Positions 1 through 7,790 are shown, numbered from the stretch's first letter. The stretch is DNA of 64,000 nucleotides from Cytobacillus citreus (GCF_018343665.1 NZ_JAGYPM010000003.1:892687-956686); one strand, 5' to 3'. The notes: generated by a model from the sequence alone, not told the origin. Numbers and translations are program-made.

Positions 1-401
1 ACTCTTCCTGGATTATTCATCACACTTGCTATTTCTGTAATACTCAAGCCTGATGTATTGCTTACTACTATCGCCTGTTCATTCACTATTTCATCAATTC
101 TCTTAAATATTTCCTTTTTTAACTCTATATCTTCACTGACAGCTTCAATAACGAAATTAGCATCCGCAATCGCTTCCCATTCCGTAGAAGTTGTAAGTAA
201 TTGCTCATATTCCTCTCTCTTTGCTTCATCAATTCTTCCTTTTTCGATAGACCTATTCCAGTTTTTCTTTATTAGCGCAAGGCCGCGATCGAAATAAGAT
301 TTTTCCATTTCAATGGCGATTACTTCATAGCCTGCTTCCACACATACTTGTGAAATGCCAGATCCCATTGTTCCAAAACCAATCACTGCAATTTTCTTCA
401 T
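1..401 (-). CDS. 3-hydroxyacyl-CoA dehydrogenase, N-terminal part (cut by window edge)
   Basis: This is the NAD-binding half of a 3-hydroxyacyl-CoA (3-hydroxybutyryl-CoA type) dehydrogenase, which oxidises 3-hydroxyacyl-CoA to 3-ketoacyl-CoA in the cytoplasm. The first residues MKKIAVIGFGTMGSGI form the Rossmann GxGxxG loop. EAVSED and the later VSNTSGLSITEIA match the conserved family segments around the cofactor site. The ATG at 401 has an AAGGAGG ribosome binding site at 411-417 that overlaps the stop of the upstream crotonase, so the two are co-transcribed. The C-terminal half lies outside the window. The natural substrate cannot be told from this part. Confidence 0.9.
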   Translation of the reverse strand, partial: MKKIAVIGFGTMGSGISQVCVEAGYEVIAIEMEKSYFDRGLALIKKNWNRSIEKGRIDEAKREEYEQLLTTSTEWEAIADANFVIEAVSEDIELKKEIFKRIDEIVNEQAIVVSNTSGLSITEIASVMNNPGR

Positions 402-415
402 GTTAAAACTCCTCC

Positions 416-1180
416 TTAATTTCCTGTAAATACTGGTTCTCTTTTTTCAAAGAAAGCAGCTACTCCTTCTTCTTTATCTTCCGTTGTACATAAATCTCCA
501 AATAATTTTGCCTCAAGACTTAATCCTTCCTTTAAAGAAACTTGCATCCCCTTCATGACCGCTTCTTTTGCAGCTTTCACTGCAATTGGGCCCCTTGATG
601 AAATGGAATTTGCAATCTCGAGTGCTTTACTCAGAGCATCAGTTTCTGTCACTTCTTCAACTAGCCCAATCTGATAAGCCTTTTCAGCTGAGATGAAGTC
701 TCCAGTAAAAATTAACTGCATCGCTTTTCCAATACCAATCAGCCGCGGTAATCTCTGCGTACCTCCATACCCAGGAATTATGCCTAGCTTAACTTCTGGA
801 AGTCCAAATTGCGACCGGGCAGTGGCGATCCGAATATCACAAGCAAGTGCAAGCTCTAAACCTCCTCCTAATGTGAAACCATCAATTGCTGCAATGACAG
901 GTTGCTTTAATTCAGCCAACAAATTAAAAATCGACTGTCCTCTTGTACATAGTGCTTCTCCTGCTTCCGGAGCTAATCCTGGAAACTCCTTTATATCTGC
1001 ACCAGCTACAAATGCCTTTGTCCCAGCTCCTTCAATGATAATCACGTTTACATTTGCACCAATTTGTGTGACAACACTTTCCAGCTGATCAAAAACTTCG
1101 CGATCCAGGGAATTCACTGGAGGTGAATCAATTGTAATGATCCCAATTCTGTTTTTTTCTTCATATTTTACTTTCGACAT
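416..1180 (-). CDS. Enoyl-CoA hydratase (crotonase family)
   Basis: This crotonase would hydrate trans-2-enoyl-CoA to 3-hydroxyacyl-CoA, feeding the dehydrogenase encoded directly downstream. The oxyanion-hole and CoA-binding segments are visible (AFVAGADIKEF, then GGGLELALACD). Both catalytic glutamates of true hydratases are present, one in GLELA and one in FGLPEVKLG. I start the gene at the ATG at 1180 because an AGAGGTGA site lies at good spacing. A GTG at 1192 would lack a usable site. The length of about 254 residues is normal for the family. Transcription probably starts at the sigma-54 promoter at 1219-1238. The pathway (fatty acid, branched-chain amino acid or aromatic catabolism) is not determined. 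Confidence 0.9.
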   Translation of the reverse strand: MSKVKYEEKNRIGIITIDSPPVNSLDREVFDQLESVVTQIGANVNVIIIEGAGTKAFVAGADIKEFPGLAPEAGEALCTRGQSIFNLLAELKQPVIAAIDGFTLGGGLELALACDIRIATARSQFGLPEVKLGIIPGYGGTQRLPRLIGIGKAMQLIFTGDFISAEKAYQIGLVEEVTETDALSKALEIANSISSRGPIAVKAAKEAVMKGMQVSLKEGLSLEAKLFGDLCTTEDKEEGVAAFFEKREPVFTGN

Positions 1181-1218
1181 CCTCTTTTTCACCTCTATTA
1201 TTTTGACTTATTTCTATA

Positions 1219-1238
1219 TTTGCAATTTTTATGCCAAA
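1219..1238 (-). promoter_or_regulatory. Sigma-54 (SigL) -24/-12 promoter
   Basis: Read on the minus strand the sequence is TTGGCATAAAAATTGCA. The GG and GC doublets are exactly 10 bases apart, as sigma-54 promoters require. It lies about 40 bp upstream of the crotonase start at 1180. A PAS/AAA+ sigma-54 activator gene lies nearby at 3508-4878. Confidence 0.85.
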
Positions 1239-1282
1239 AGCTTAAGATTGATTTACTGATTTTATAACTGAATTTTTAGAAC

Positions 1283-1342
1283 ATTTTGTTTCCAAAAGAA
1301 ATACACTTGTATCCTTTGGAAACATTTGTTTCAAAATGAAAC
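1283..1342. promoter_or_regulatory. Candidate upstream activator sites (GTTTC/GAAAC inverted repeats)
   Basis: Clustered inverted repeats lie 50-110 bp upstream of the sigma-54 promoter. GTTTC-AAAAT-GAAAC at 1328-1342 is perfect, GAAAC-ATTT-GTTTC at 1319-1332 overlaps it, and a near-copy GTTTC-CAAAA-GAAA begins at 1288. Position and symmetry fit enhancer sites for a Fis-type sigma-54 activator, probably the one at 3508-4878. The assignment is inference. Confidence 0.55.
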
Positions 1343-1378
1343 AGCTCAGCTAATTAGTGAATTTTAGCTAAAACAATA

Positions 1379-1414
1379 AAAACCTCTTCCAACATTACGA
1401 AGAGGTTTTATAAC
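1379..1414 (+). terminator. Hairpin terminator-like element
   Basis: AAACCTCTTC and GAAGAGGTTTT form a stem around a short loop, with T-rich flanks on both strands. It lies ahead of the P-loop gene and may insulate it from the divergent sigma-54 operon. Confidence 0.5.
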
Positions 1415-1463
1415 ATAATTTACAAACAATTTTTTAACAATGAGCAGAAATGAGGAGGATAAT

Positions 1464-2264
1464 ATGGAAATATTTTCGCTAAGCGGCCCAAGTGGAACTG
1501 GAAAAAGTACAATCGCCTTATCATTTGCATACAAAAAAAAGATTACCGCAATTATTGATGATGGTCTGTTAATTTTAAACGGACAGAAAATAGCTGGAAC
1601 CTCTGCAAAATTTGAGAAAAACGCAATATCAGCGGTAAAGCGAGCTACCTTCTTTGATGAACAGCATAAGCAAGAGGTTCAGCAGGCTATTTGCAATCAT
1701 TTCATCAGCAGGATTCTTATTATCGGAACATCTGACAAAATGGTCAAACTAATTGCCAGCCGCTTAGAAATAGGGGAAATAAAACAAGTCAATCATATTG
1801 AAGATATTCGCTCCTCCAGTCAGATAAAAATTGCACAATATATAAGAAAAACCGAGGGAACGCATGTTATCCCTCTGCCTTATAAACAAGTGGAACAAAA
1901 CTTCTTCAAGAGAATGATTCAAAAAGGGGTAGAAATATTTTCGCCTAAAAAAGAAAGAATAGGTGAAACGACAATCGTCCACCCTGATTTCCATAAGGGA
2001 TCTATCAAGATTTATAAAAAAGTTTTTCAAGAAATGGTAGAGTTTATCTGTTTGAATCATGAACAAATAGTGAAATGTGAATCAGTTGTGATGAACTTGC
2101 AGCAGCTACCGACCTTTACTATTAAGGTGAACATAAAATATCCAATATGCGGCAGCTTATACGAGAAAATTGAAATTCTTCAAGAGGATATCTACAACCA
2201 TTTTTTGCGTAATTTACAAATTGAACTTCACGCAATAAACATCTTGATTAATAAAGTAAAATAA
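1464..2264 (+). CDS. P-loop protein with possible Asp23-like C-terminal domain
   Basis: I do not recognise a characterised homologue. The protein begins MEIFSLSGPSGTGKST, a clear Walker A motif. A second segment (residues ~70-95, ISRILIIGTSDKM) resembles a Walker-B strand but lacks a clear acidic end. The last ~85 residues look like an Asp23/YloU (alkaline-shock) type alpha/beta domain, which I regard as tentative. The start at 1464 is chosen for the AGGAGG at 1453-1458; an ATG at 1440 is possible. It stands alone on the plus strand between two sigma-54-driven minus-strand genes. Its role is unknown. Confidence 0.65.
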   Translation: MEIFSLSGPSGTGKSTIALSFAYKKKITAIIDDGLLILNGQKIAGTSAKFEKNAISAVKRATFFDEQHKQEVQQAICNHFISRILIIGTSDKMVKLIASRLEIGEIKQVNHIEDIRSSSQIKIAQYIRKTEGTHVIPLPYKQVEQNFFKRMIQKGVEIFSPKKERIGETTIVHPDFHKGSIKIYKKVFQEMVEFICLNHEQIVKCESVVMNLQQLPTFTIKVNIKYPICGSLYEKIEILQEDIYNHFLRNLQIELHAINILINKVK

Positions 2265-2431
2265 AATAAATAGGTAAATGAACTCGTTTCCGTAGTTGAT
2301 ACATCGGGAATTTAGGTAGGGACTCATCCAGCCTAATTGGAAATCACATCTACACAAACGTTTGCAGCTATAAGTCATATTCTCTAAATGAACAGGAATT
2401 AAAGGAAGTTCCTGCGCAAAGTGATCTTCCT

Positions 2432-3247
2432 TTACTTTACTTGTTCCCCATTTGTTGTCCTGCGCGAAAATCTTGGTATCCTTTTTTCAACAAAAGCGGA
2501 CACACCTTCCGGAAAATCATAAGTATCTACAAATCTAGAAGTTCCTTTCCATAATTCAGGGACACTATTTACACATTGGCTTACCGACTTCTTTATAGAA
2601 AGTAATGAAGCTGGCGACTGAGATGCAACCAATTTTCCCATTCTAATCGCATAACGATCAAGATTATCCTCATTTACTAAATAATTGATCATTCCTAATC
2701 GGTATGCTTCCTCAGCTTTTAATACCCTTCCAGTATAAACCAAATCTTTGGCAAGGCTCGGTCCAATCAAATCAACTAGCCGCTGTGCGAATTTATTATT
2801 TAGTGTGATGCCCAATTTACCAACAGGAATTCCTAATTTTGATTTTTCCGAGCCAATTCTAAGATCACATGCAAGTGCTAGCTCTAGCCCTGCCCCCATT
2901 GCTGGGCCATTAATGACTCCGATTGTAGGGATTGGCAAATTTTCAAATGTTGAGATAGCCTCTTCCATAAGGACGAATGATTCTTCTGCTTCCTCTAATG
3001 TCATTTGATGAAATTCCTTAATATCCGATCCAGCTGTAAACTGTTCCCCCGCTCCTCGTAATAATACAACCTTATTTTTCGGATTCTCTAATATCTCTCT
3101 ACCTACTTTTGATAAATGCTGCCACATATTTGCTGTTAATGCATTTCTTTTTTGAGGTCTGTGAATAGTGATGATCGCTAAACCTGCTGTTTCCTGAAGA
3201 ATGATTTTTGCTTGCTCAGCTTCCATTCTCTCAATATCTACTTTCAT
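2432..3247 (-). CDS. Crotonase family protein, atypical active site
   Basis: This 271-residue enoyl-CoA hydratase/isomerase family protein has the CoA-binding segment QFTAGSDIKEF and the GAGLELALACD helix carrying the first catalytic glutamate. The second catalytic glutamate of hydratases (the PE of FGLPEVKLG in the neighbouring crotonase) is replaced here by GIPVGKLG. The canonical PGxGG that follows is also lost. It may therefore be an isomerase, a hydrolase or a specialised lyase rather than a hydratase. The ATG at 3247 follows GGAGGAAGAG. A sigma-54 promoter lies at 3316-3335. A weak hairpin around 2404-2431 (GGAAG/CTTCC) may end the transcript; 2265-2430 otherwise shows nothing. Confidence 0.85.
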   Translation of the reverse strand: MKVDIERMEAEQAKIILQETAGLAIITIHRPQKRNALTANMWQHLSKVGREILENPKNKVVLLRGAGEQFTAGSDIKEFHQMTLEEAEESFVLMEEAISTFENLPIPTIGVINGPAMGAGLELALACDLRIGSEKSKLGIPVGKLGITLNNKFAQRLVDLIGPSLAKDLVYTGRVLKAEEAYRLGMINYLVNEDNLDRYAIRMGKLVASQSPASLLSIKKSVSQCVNSVPELWKGTSRFVDTYDFPEGVSAFVEKRIPRFSRRTTNGEQVK

Positions 3248-3315
3248 TAACTCTTCCTCCTATGCCCATTTTTTTAATCCCATTGTTCCGAAAGGATGGC
3301 TTTTCAGAAGAATAT

Positions 3316-3335
3316 AATGCAAGTTTTATGCCAGC
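3316..3335 (-). promoter_or_regulatory. Sigma-54 (SigL) -24/-12 promoter
   Basis: The minus strand reads CTGGCATAAAACTTGCATTA, with GG and GC 10 bases apart. It lies about 70 bp upstream of the crotonase start at 3247. It is just downstream of a structured repeat and of the gene for a sigma-54 activator. Confidence 0.85.
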
Positions 3336-3354
3336 ATTATTATCTTTAAATATT

Positions 3355-3510
3355 TTATCGCAGATTAACGGGCAGTAAGACCCCACTTCAAGGTTGCGGA
3401 AGAATCAAAGAAACCTAAGTGGGGATCAACTGCCCGTAAAGGCCCGATTGGTTCAACTAACCATCAGTGGGGGATGAAAGAAAACCCCCACTGATGGAAG
3501 TTTCACTTTA
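3355..3510 (-). repeat. Structured intergenic repeat, copy 1 (short form)
   Basis: This is the shortest of five copies of a dispersed element. Read on the minus strand it starts TAAAGTGAAACTTCCATCAG and ends CTGCGATAA. The first hairpin (CATCAGTGGGGG with CCCCCACTGATG) has only a small loop here, and the GGA-loop hairpins of the longer copies are missing. The second hairpin (ACGGGCAGTTGATCCCCACTT with its complement) is intact. Its first three bases form the stop codon of the activator gene. Confidence 0.85.
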
Positions 3511-4878
3511 TTGAATTTGGTATTTTTTTATTTTAGCATAGAAGGATTTTCGGCTCATTCCTAATTCTCGGATGGCCTCTGATTTATTTTTGCTGCTTCT
3601 CACTACAAATTCAATATGCTCCTTTTCTGCATTTTCTAAGATCATATCCAACCTATTCGTTTTTTTCGGAGTTGAAATAGAATGAACAGAAGGATTGGAG
3701 CTAGGCATGGAAAGAGGCTGTTCATTAAATAGATACTCAGGGAGATCTGTTAGGTCAAAATATGATTTAGTACAGACTGCAATCATTCTTTCTAACACAT
3801 TAACAAGTTCTCGTACGTTTCCAGGCCAATCATATTGTTTCATACGGGAGATGACTTCTTCTTCAATCCTTACATGTTTTCCATACTTCAAACATAAATC
3901 ATGCAAAATATTATTCGTCAAAAATGCCAAATCCTCTTTCCTTTCACGGAGCGGTGGAATATGGATTGGGACAACATTAATCCTATAAAATAAATCCTCT
4001 CTGAACTTGCCTTCTTTAATCATTTCCTTTAAGTTACGGTGAGTTGCACAAATGATCCTAACATCTAAGGGATTTAGTGTTGTGCCACCTACTTTTTGAT
4101 ATTGACGTTCTTGAATGACTCTAAGCAACTTCGCTTGAGCATTTAAAGACATTTCACCGATTTCATCTAGAAAAAGCGTCCCTCCATTTGCCATTTCTAG
4201 AAGACCTTTTTTTCCCCCTTTTCTTGACCCTGTAAAGGAACCGTCTTCATATCCAAACATTTCACTTTCAAATAACGCATCTGGGATTGATGCAATATTT
4301 ATGGCAATATAAGGATTATTATTCCTTTTACTGGCCTCGTGAAGGGCGGTAGCAAAGATCTCCTTACCAACTCCGCTTTCACCGTAAAGGATTACCGTTG
4401 CATTCGTGTCGGCAACATTTTTTGTTAAATGAACGGATTTTTTCATTACCTGTGATTGACTTTCGAGTTTAAAAAAGTTTCTTCTATCCAATTGCTCTTG
4501 AAGTTTCGTAACGTCGCTTTTATACTTCGTTAATTCATCCTCCATTTTTGTTATTTCTGAAATGTCCTTCATGATTGTAACGACACCAATCATCTCACCA
4601 TTTTCTATTAATGGAGTTATGTTTGCACATACGTCTTTTTTGAGAGAATGGACGTAGCTGCAATCATTTATTCTCGGTTTGCCATCTTTTAAAACCTCTA
4701 AAATTCTTGAGTGTTCCTCAATCTGCTTTAATTTTTTTCCGATTATTTTCTTTGCAGGAACACCAAACTGTAAAGAATAAGCTTTATTTACATAGACAAT
4801 TGTACTGTCCATAATAATGACAATTACTGCATCATGAAGTGATTCTAAGATAGATAACAAATGCTTTTCTAATCTCAT
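3508..4878 (-). CDS. PAS-domain sigma-54-dependent transcriptional activator
   Basis: This is an enhancer-binding protein of 456 residues. It has an N-terminal PAS sensor (residues ~5-115), a short coiled coil (~120-140), an AAA+ domain (~145-370) and a C-terminal Fis-type helix-turn-helix (~420-455). Walker A is GESGVGKE and Walker B is GTLFLDEIGEM. The loop that contacts sigma-54 reads GSFTGS instead of the usual GAFTGA. It lies next to two sigma-54 promoters (3316-3335 and 1219-1238) and probably drives the acyl-CoA genes in response to a small ligand. The ATG follows AAGGAG. The stop codon TAA is the first triplet of the repeat at 3355-3510. Confidence 0.92.
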   Translation of the reverse strand: MRLEKHLLSILESLHDAVIVIIMDSTIVYVNKAYSLQFGVPAKKIIGKKLKQIEEHSRILEVLKDGKPRINDCSYVHSLKKDVCANITPLIENGEMIGVVTIMKDISEITKMEDELTKYKSDVTKLQEQLDRRNFFKLESQSQVMKKSVHLTKNVADTNATVILYGESGVGKEIFATALHEASKRNNNPYIAINIASIPDALFESEMFGYEDGSFTGSRKGGKKGLLEMANGGTLFLDEIGEMSLNAQAKLLRVIQERQYQKVGGTTLNPLDVRIICATHRNLKEMIKEGKFREDLFYRINVVPIHIPPLRERKEDLAFLTNNILHDLCLKYGKHVRIEEEVISRMKQYDWPGNVRELVNVLERMIAVCTKSYFDLTDLPEYLFNEQPLSMPSSNPSVHSISTPKKTNRLDMILENAEKEHIEFVVRSSKNKSEAIRELGMSRKSFYAKIKKYQIQ

Positions 4879-4944
4879 TCGATCTACTCCTTAAATTCAA
4901 AAATTGTCTTCTTTACTAATTTTATGGCTATGTTAAACTTCCCT

Positions 4945-5132
4945 GTTGATTTCCGCTGCAGGCACTTAGCGATCGCGGGCGGTCCGGAAGCCTCCTCGTC
5001 ACTATCGCTCCTGCGGGGTCTCCCTTTGACTCGCTTCTCCCGCAGGACGTTGAATAATCTTCCCCGAATACTCACCGCACGAAGAAAATGCGAATGCATT
5101 TTCGAGGATCTCGCGCCTGCAGCGAGAATCAA
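4945..5132. repeat. MITE-like GC-rich element with 19-bp terminal inverted repeats
   Basis: A 188-bp GC-rich block stands out from the AT-rich surroundings. Its ends GTTGATTTCCGCTGCAGGC and, on the other strand, GTTGATTCTCGCTGCAGGC match at 17 of 19 positions. The interior (CGGGCGGTCCGGAAGCCTCC, CTCCTGCGGGGTCTCCC) resembles a repeat I recall from many Bacillaceae intergenic regions. It separates the activator gene from the hydrolase gene upstream. No coding is supported. Confidence 0.7.
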
Positions 5133-5213
5133 CAACAAAATATCATTTTCAACACTAAGCATTAACACAGCCAATTTGAAAAAAATATCAATTACATTTC
5201 CCCATCATCCTGA

Positions 5214-6260
5214 TCAAAATAAAAAAAAGCTATTAACATATTCATTGCTTACATTATTCAATGAATCAGGATTCCACTTAGGGGAATGGTCTTTATCTAC
5301 TAATACAGCTCTTACTCCCTCATGGAAATCATTTGTATGTAAAAAGTTTTGAGCAAGTATTACATCCGTTTCATAGCTCTCTTCCAAAGTGTACTCTATT
5401 CCTCTTTGCATTAATTCTAATGTGACTTTTAGAGAAGTCGGGGATTTCTGCAACAGTAAACTTCTTGTTTCTTCCGCCCATTTATCACCATTCTCTGTAG
5501 CCTCATCTAAAGATTCGATAATCTCTTCCATAGATTTGTATTGAAAATGTTGATTAATCCTCTTTTCATCTAGTGAAATGGATACCTGCTCCTGTTTCAT
5601 ACAAATACTTTCTAAAAAAGAAGTGAGAGGTTCTTCTACTGTCCCTTTTCTCCAACTGAAGCTTCTTATAAAATCCTCCACTTTATGTAAGTCCGAACTC
5701 ATTAGATAATAATTCGCTGCATTTGTGTAAAGGATATCTCCTGCAGTCAAGACCTTAGCAGTCAAAGCTAGATATGTACCAACCTTTCCAGGCATTTGAT
5801 TGAGAAAATAACTCGCACCCACATCAGGAAAAAAACCAATATTCATTTCAGGCATGGCCCATTTTGTTCTTTCCGTCATAATTCTAAATTTAGCTCCTAT
5901 TGAAAGGCCGACACCACCGCCCATAACAACCCCCTCCATAAAAGCAAGAATTGGCTTAGGGTATTCATGAACGAGTAAATCCATCTTGTATTCTGTTGAA
6001 AAATACTCCTTAAAAAATGTGCTCGACTTATTTATTTTAGCCATCTCACAAATGGAACGAATATCCCCGCCAGAACAAAAAGCCTTTTCAATTTGGCTTT
6101 TAATGCAAACAAGCGCAATGCTTTCGTTTTCTGACCATTCTTTTAGTTTGTTATAAATATCCGTTACCATTTGCAGTGATAATGCATTTAATGCTCTAGG
6201 ACGATTTAATATGACCCAGCCTGTACCTGAATGCTCTTGAAATATTACATCCTTATCCAT
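5214..6260 (-). CDS. 3-hydroxyisobutyryl-CoA hydrolase-like protein
   Basis: This crotonase-fold thioesterase belongs to the 3-hydroxyisobutyryl-CoA hydrolase group, which releases 3-hydroxyisobutyrate in valine catabolism. Diagnostic segments are KAFCSGGDI, FMEGVVMGGGVGLS and AMPEMNIGFFPDVGASYFL. The product is about 348 residues, close to the family norm. I use the ATG at 6260 because AGGAGGTTTGTACA precedes it; an in-frame upstream start at 6284 has no site. An extended -10 promoter lies at 6312-6320. Its neighbours suggest a general acyl-CoA catabolic cluster. The substrate is inferred from family similarity. Confidence 0.85.
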   Translation of the reverse strand: MDKDVIFQEHSGTGWVILNRPRALNALSLQMVTDIYNKLKEWSENESIALVCIKSQIEKAFCSGGDIRSICEMAKINKSSTFFKEYFSTEYKMDLLVHEYPKPILAFMEGVVMGGGVGLSIGAKFRIMTERTKWAMPEMNIGFFPDVGASYFLNQMPGKVGTYLALTAKVLTAGDILYTNAANYYLMSSDLHKVEDFIRSFSWRKGTVEEPLTSFLESICMKQEQVSISLDEKRINQHFQYKSMEEIIESLDEATENGDKWAEETRSLLLQKSPTSLKVTLELMQRGIEYTLEESYETDVILAQNFLHTNDFHEGVRAVLVDKDHSPKWNPDSLNNVSNEYVNSFFLF

Positions 6261-6311
6261 TGTACAAACCTCCTGTAATTTCAATATAACGAATATTCAG
6301 TTTCTATTCCG

Positions 6312-6320
6312 ATTATAGCA
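6312..6320 (-). promoter_or_regulatory. Extended -10 promoter
   Basis: The minus strand reads TGCTATAAT, a perfect extended -10 (TGnTATAAT), about 50 bp upstream of the hydrolase start at 6260. No good -35 is seen at 17 bp, which extended -10 promoters can tolerate. Confidence 0.5.
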
Positions 6321-6390
6321 TAGTGTATTATCCAAAATAAGAAAAGCACTTTTTAAACGTATTTATATTAGGAAATAAAATTAAAGCATA

Positions 6391-6419
6391 ACAAAAAAAC
6401 GCATTAAACATAATGCGTT
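6391..6419 (-). terminator. Rho-independent terminator
   Basis: AACGCATTA and TAATGCGTT form a 9-bp stem around AACA. On the minus strand it is followed by a run of seven T. It lies downstream of trmB, beyond an intervening repeat. Confidence 0.75.
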
Positions 6420-6454
6420 CCAGAGTGTAGACAAAGTTTTATTCATTACTTTTT

Positions 6455-6575
6455 AGGCTGATTGAAAACACTTGTCTTTCGAGGCACGAAGCCTTACGAG
6501 GAGCGGAGTTACCATGGATGGGTAATGAGCACCGCGGAAGGTAAGTAACGAAGAAAGCGAGCGTTTCAGGCTGTC
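6455..6575. repeat. GC-rich dispersed intergenic repeat
   Basis: The block between trmB and its terminator contains CGAGGCACGAAGCCTTACGA, GGATGGGTAATGAGCACCGC and AAGCGAGCGTTTCAGGC. It resembles another repeat type I recall from Bacillaceae intergenic DNA. The ends (AGGCTGATTGAAAAC and GTTTCAGGCTG) are only loosely inverted. There is one copy in this window, so the family call rests on recall rather than on comparison here. Confidence 0.45.
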
Positions 6576-6577
6576 AC

Positions 6578-7216
6578 TTATATAAACTGAACCTCACAGC
6601 GATAAATGCGATTGCCCTTGTTTGAAAACTTCTCTTCATACTCAGTCATAATATTTCCTTCAAAATCACTATTATGAAGATCTAAACTCACATATTTTAG
6701 CAGCATTCCATATTCAGAAAAACTCATAAGAGAAAATTCAAATAAACCTTGATTATCGGTCTTAAAATGTATTTCCCCATTATCGATAAGAATATCCTCA
6801 TATATATTCAAGAAATGCTTAAAAGTTAATCTCCTCTTTGCATGGCGAGTTTTTGGCCAAGGATCAGAGAAGTTTAAATAAATTCGATCTACTTCCCCTT
6901 TTTCAAAAAACTCTCGTAACTCTTCTGCATTAACATTCATCAATTTAATATTGGGGATTTCTTCCTCAATAATCTTTTCAAGTGCCGTTACAATAATACT
7001 GTCCTGTAATTCAATGGCTATATAATTAATATCAGGATTAGCTTTTGCCATACCTGTTAAAAAGCGGCCTTTACCTGTTCCTATCTCTATATGAAGGGGT
7101 TGCTTCTTCTCAAAAACATCATGCCATTTCCCTTTAAATCGATCAGGTGAAGCTATTACATATTGCGGGTAGTCGGCAAGTTTTTCCTTAGCCCATGGCT
7201 TATTCCGTTGTCGCAT
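6578..7216 (-). CDS. trmB: tRNA (guanine-N7-)-methyltransferase
   Basis: TrmB methylates N7 of guanosine 46 in the variable loop of tRNA, using S-adenosylmethionine. The SAM-binding segment [10 protein letters not shown] and the diagnostic [18 protein letters not shown] are both present, and so is the C-terminal MTEYEEKF. I start at the ATG at 7216 (MRQRNKPW), matching the family N-terminus, with AGGAG eight bases upstream. The GTG at 7225 overlaps that site. The gene keeps its B. subtilis neighbours ytzH and ytmP. Confidence 0.96.
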   Translation of the reverse strand: MRQRNKPWAKEKLADYPQYVIASPDRFKGKWHDVFEKKQPLHIEIGTGKGRFLTGMAKANPDINYIAIELQDSIIVTALEKIIEEEIPNIKLMNVNAEELREFFEKGEVDRIYLNFSDPWPKTRHAKRRLTFKHFLNIYEDILIDNGEIHFKTDNQGLFEFSLMSFSEYGMLLKYVSLDLHNSDFEGNIMTEYEEKFSNKGNRIYRCEVQFI

Positions 7217-7434
7217 GCTTGACACTCCTAAAAATTAATATCAGTTCAAACAATATCATGCAAATACTATAGATGGCAACTATGAAATGCGGTAATACCC
7301 CTACGTATTTCTTCTAAAAGTAAACACATTTTGTCGTGCAGCTTTGAAGCTGCCAAAGTATAAGCTGAAGCGCTTATTTTCAAGGATTAAATCTTATTAT
7401 TTTATTTGTAAGCATAGGTCATGCATAAATGAAA

Positions 7435-7470
7435 AAAGGAATTCACAACCTAGATATGAATTCCTTTTTT
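7435..7470. terminator. Bidirectional terminator
   Basis: AAGGAATTCA and TGAATTCCTTTTTT form a 10-bp stem with A and T runs on either side, so it can act on both strands. It lies just upstream of ytzH and may stop antisense read-through from ytmP. The rest of 7217-7511 shows no gene. Confidence 0.75.
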
Positions 7471-7511
7471 GCTTCTGCCTTATTAAAAAGGAGAAAGGTG
7501 GCACCTCTATA

Positions 7512-7790
7512 ATGCCAATTAGTCATCAAGATAAATTAAACTTATTAAAAGATATATTAAACAACCATCAAATGGATTGTTGTGGATCAGTTTCAGAATG
7601 TGAACAATTGAAACGGTTAGTTAAATCATTAATGGTTCATCCAAACCTGGATGAACATGCACAATCAGCATTAGAAGAAATATATAAATACAGTCAACAT
7701 GGTATCAATTCTGTTCATTTGGATAATCACATTGAATCCCATCAGAATAACCTTTCACAATGGGTAAGTGATATTAATCAGTTCACTTAA
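7512..7790 (+). CDS. ytzH: YtzH-like protein
   Basis: This 92-residue protein matches the YtzH family of Bacillaceae in size, sequence character (MPISHQDKLNLLKDIL, then CCGSVSECEQLKRL) and position beside trmB and ytmP. No biochemical function is known to me. AAAGGTGG lies about 10 bases before the ATG at 7512. An in-frame reading from 7344 runs through the upstream terminator hairpin and is not credible. Its stop codon overlaps that of convergent ytmP by three bases, with no terminator between them. Confidence 0.85.
   Translation: MPISHQDKLNLLKDILNNHQMDCCGSVSECEQLKRLVKSLMVHPNLDEHAQSALEEIYKYSQHGINSVHLDNHIESHQNNLSQWVSDINQFT

Noticed and set aside
1190..1192. GTG at 1190-1192 as start of the first crotonase
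   Set aside because: It overlaps the AGAGGTGA sequence that serves as ribosome site for the ATG at 1180.
4884..5352. Open readings on both strands across the GC-rich block
   Set aside because: They are produced by the non-coding MITE-like element with terminal inverted repeats; no ribosome site and no family similarity.
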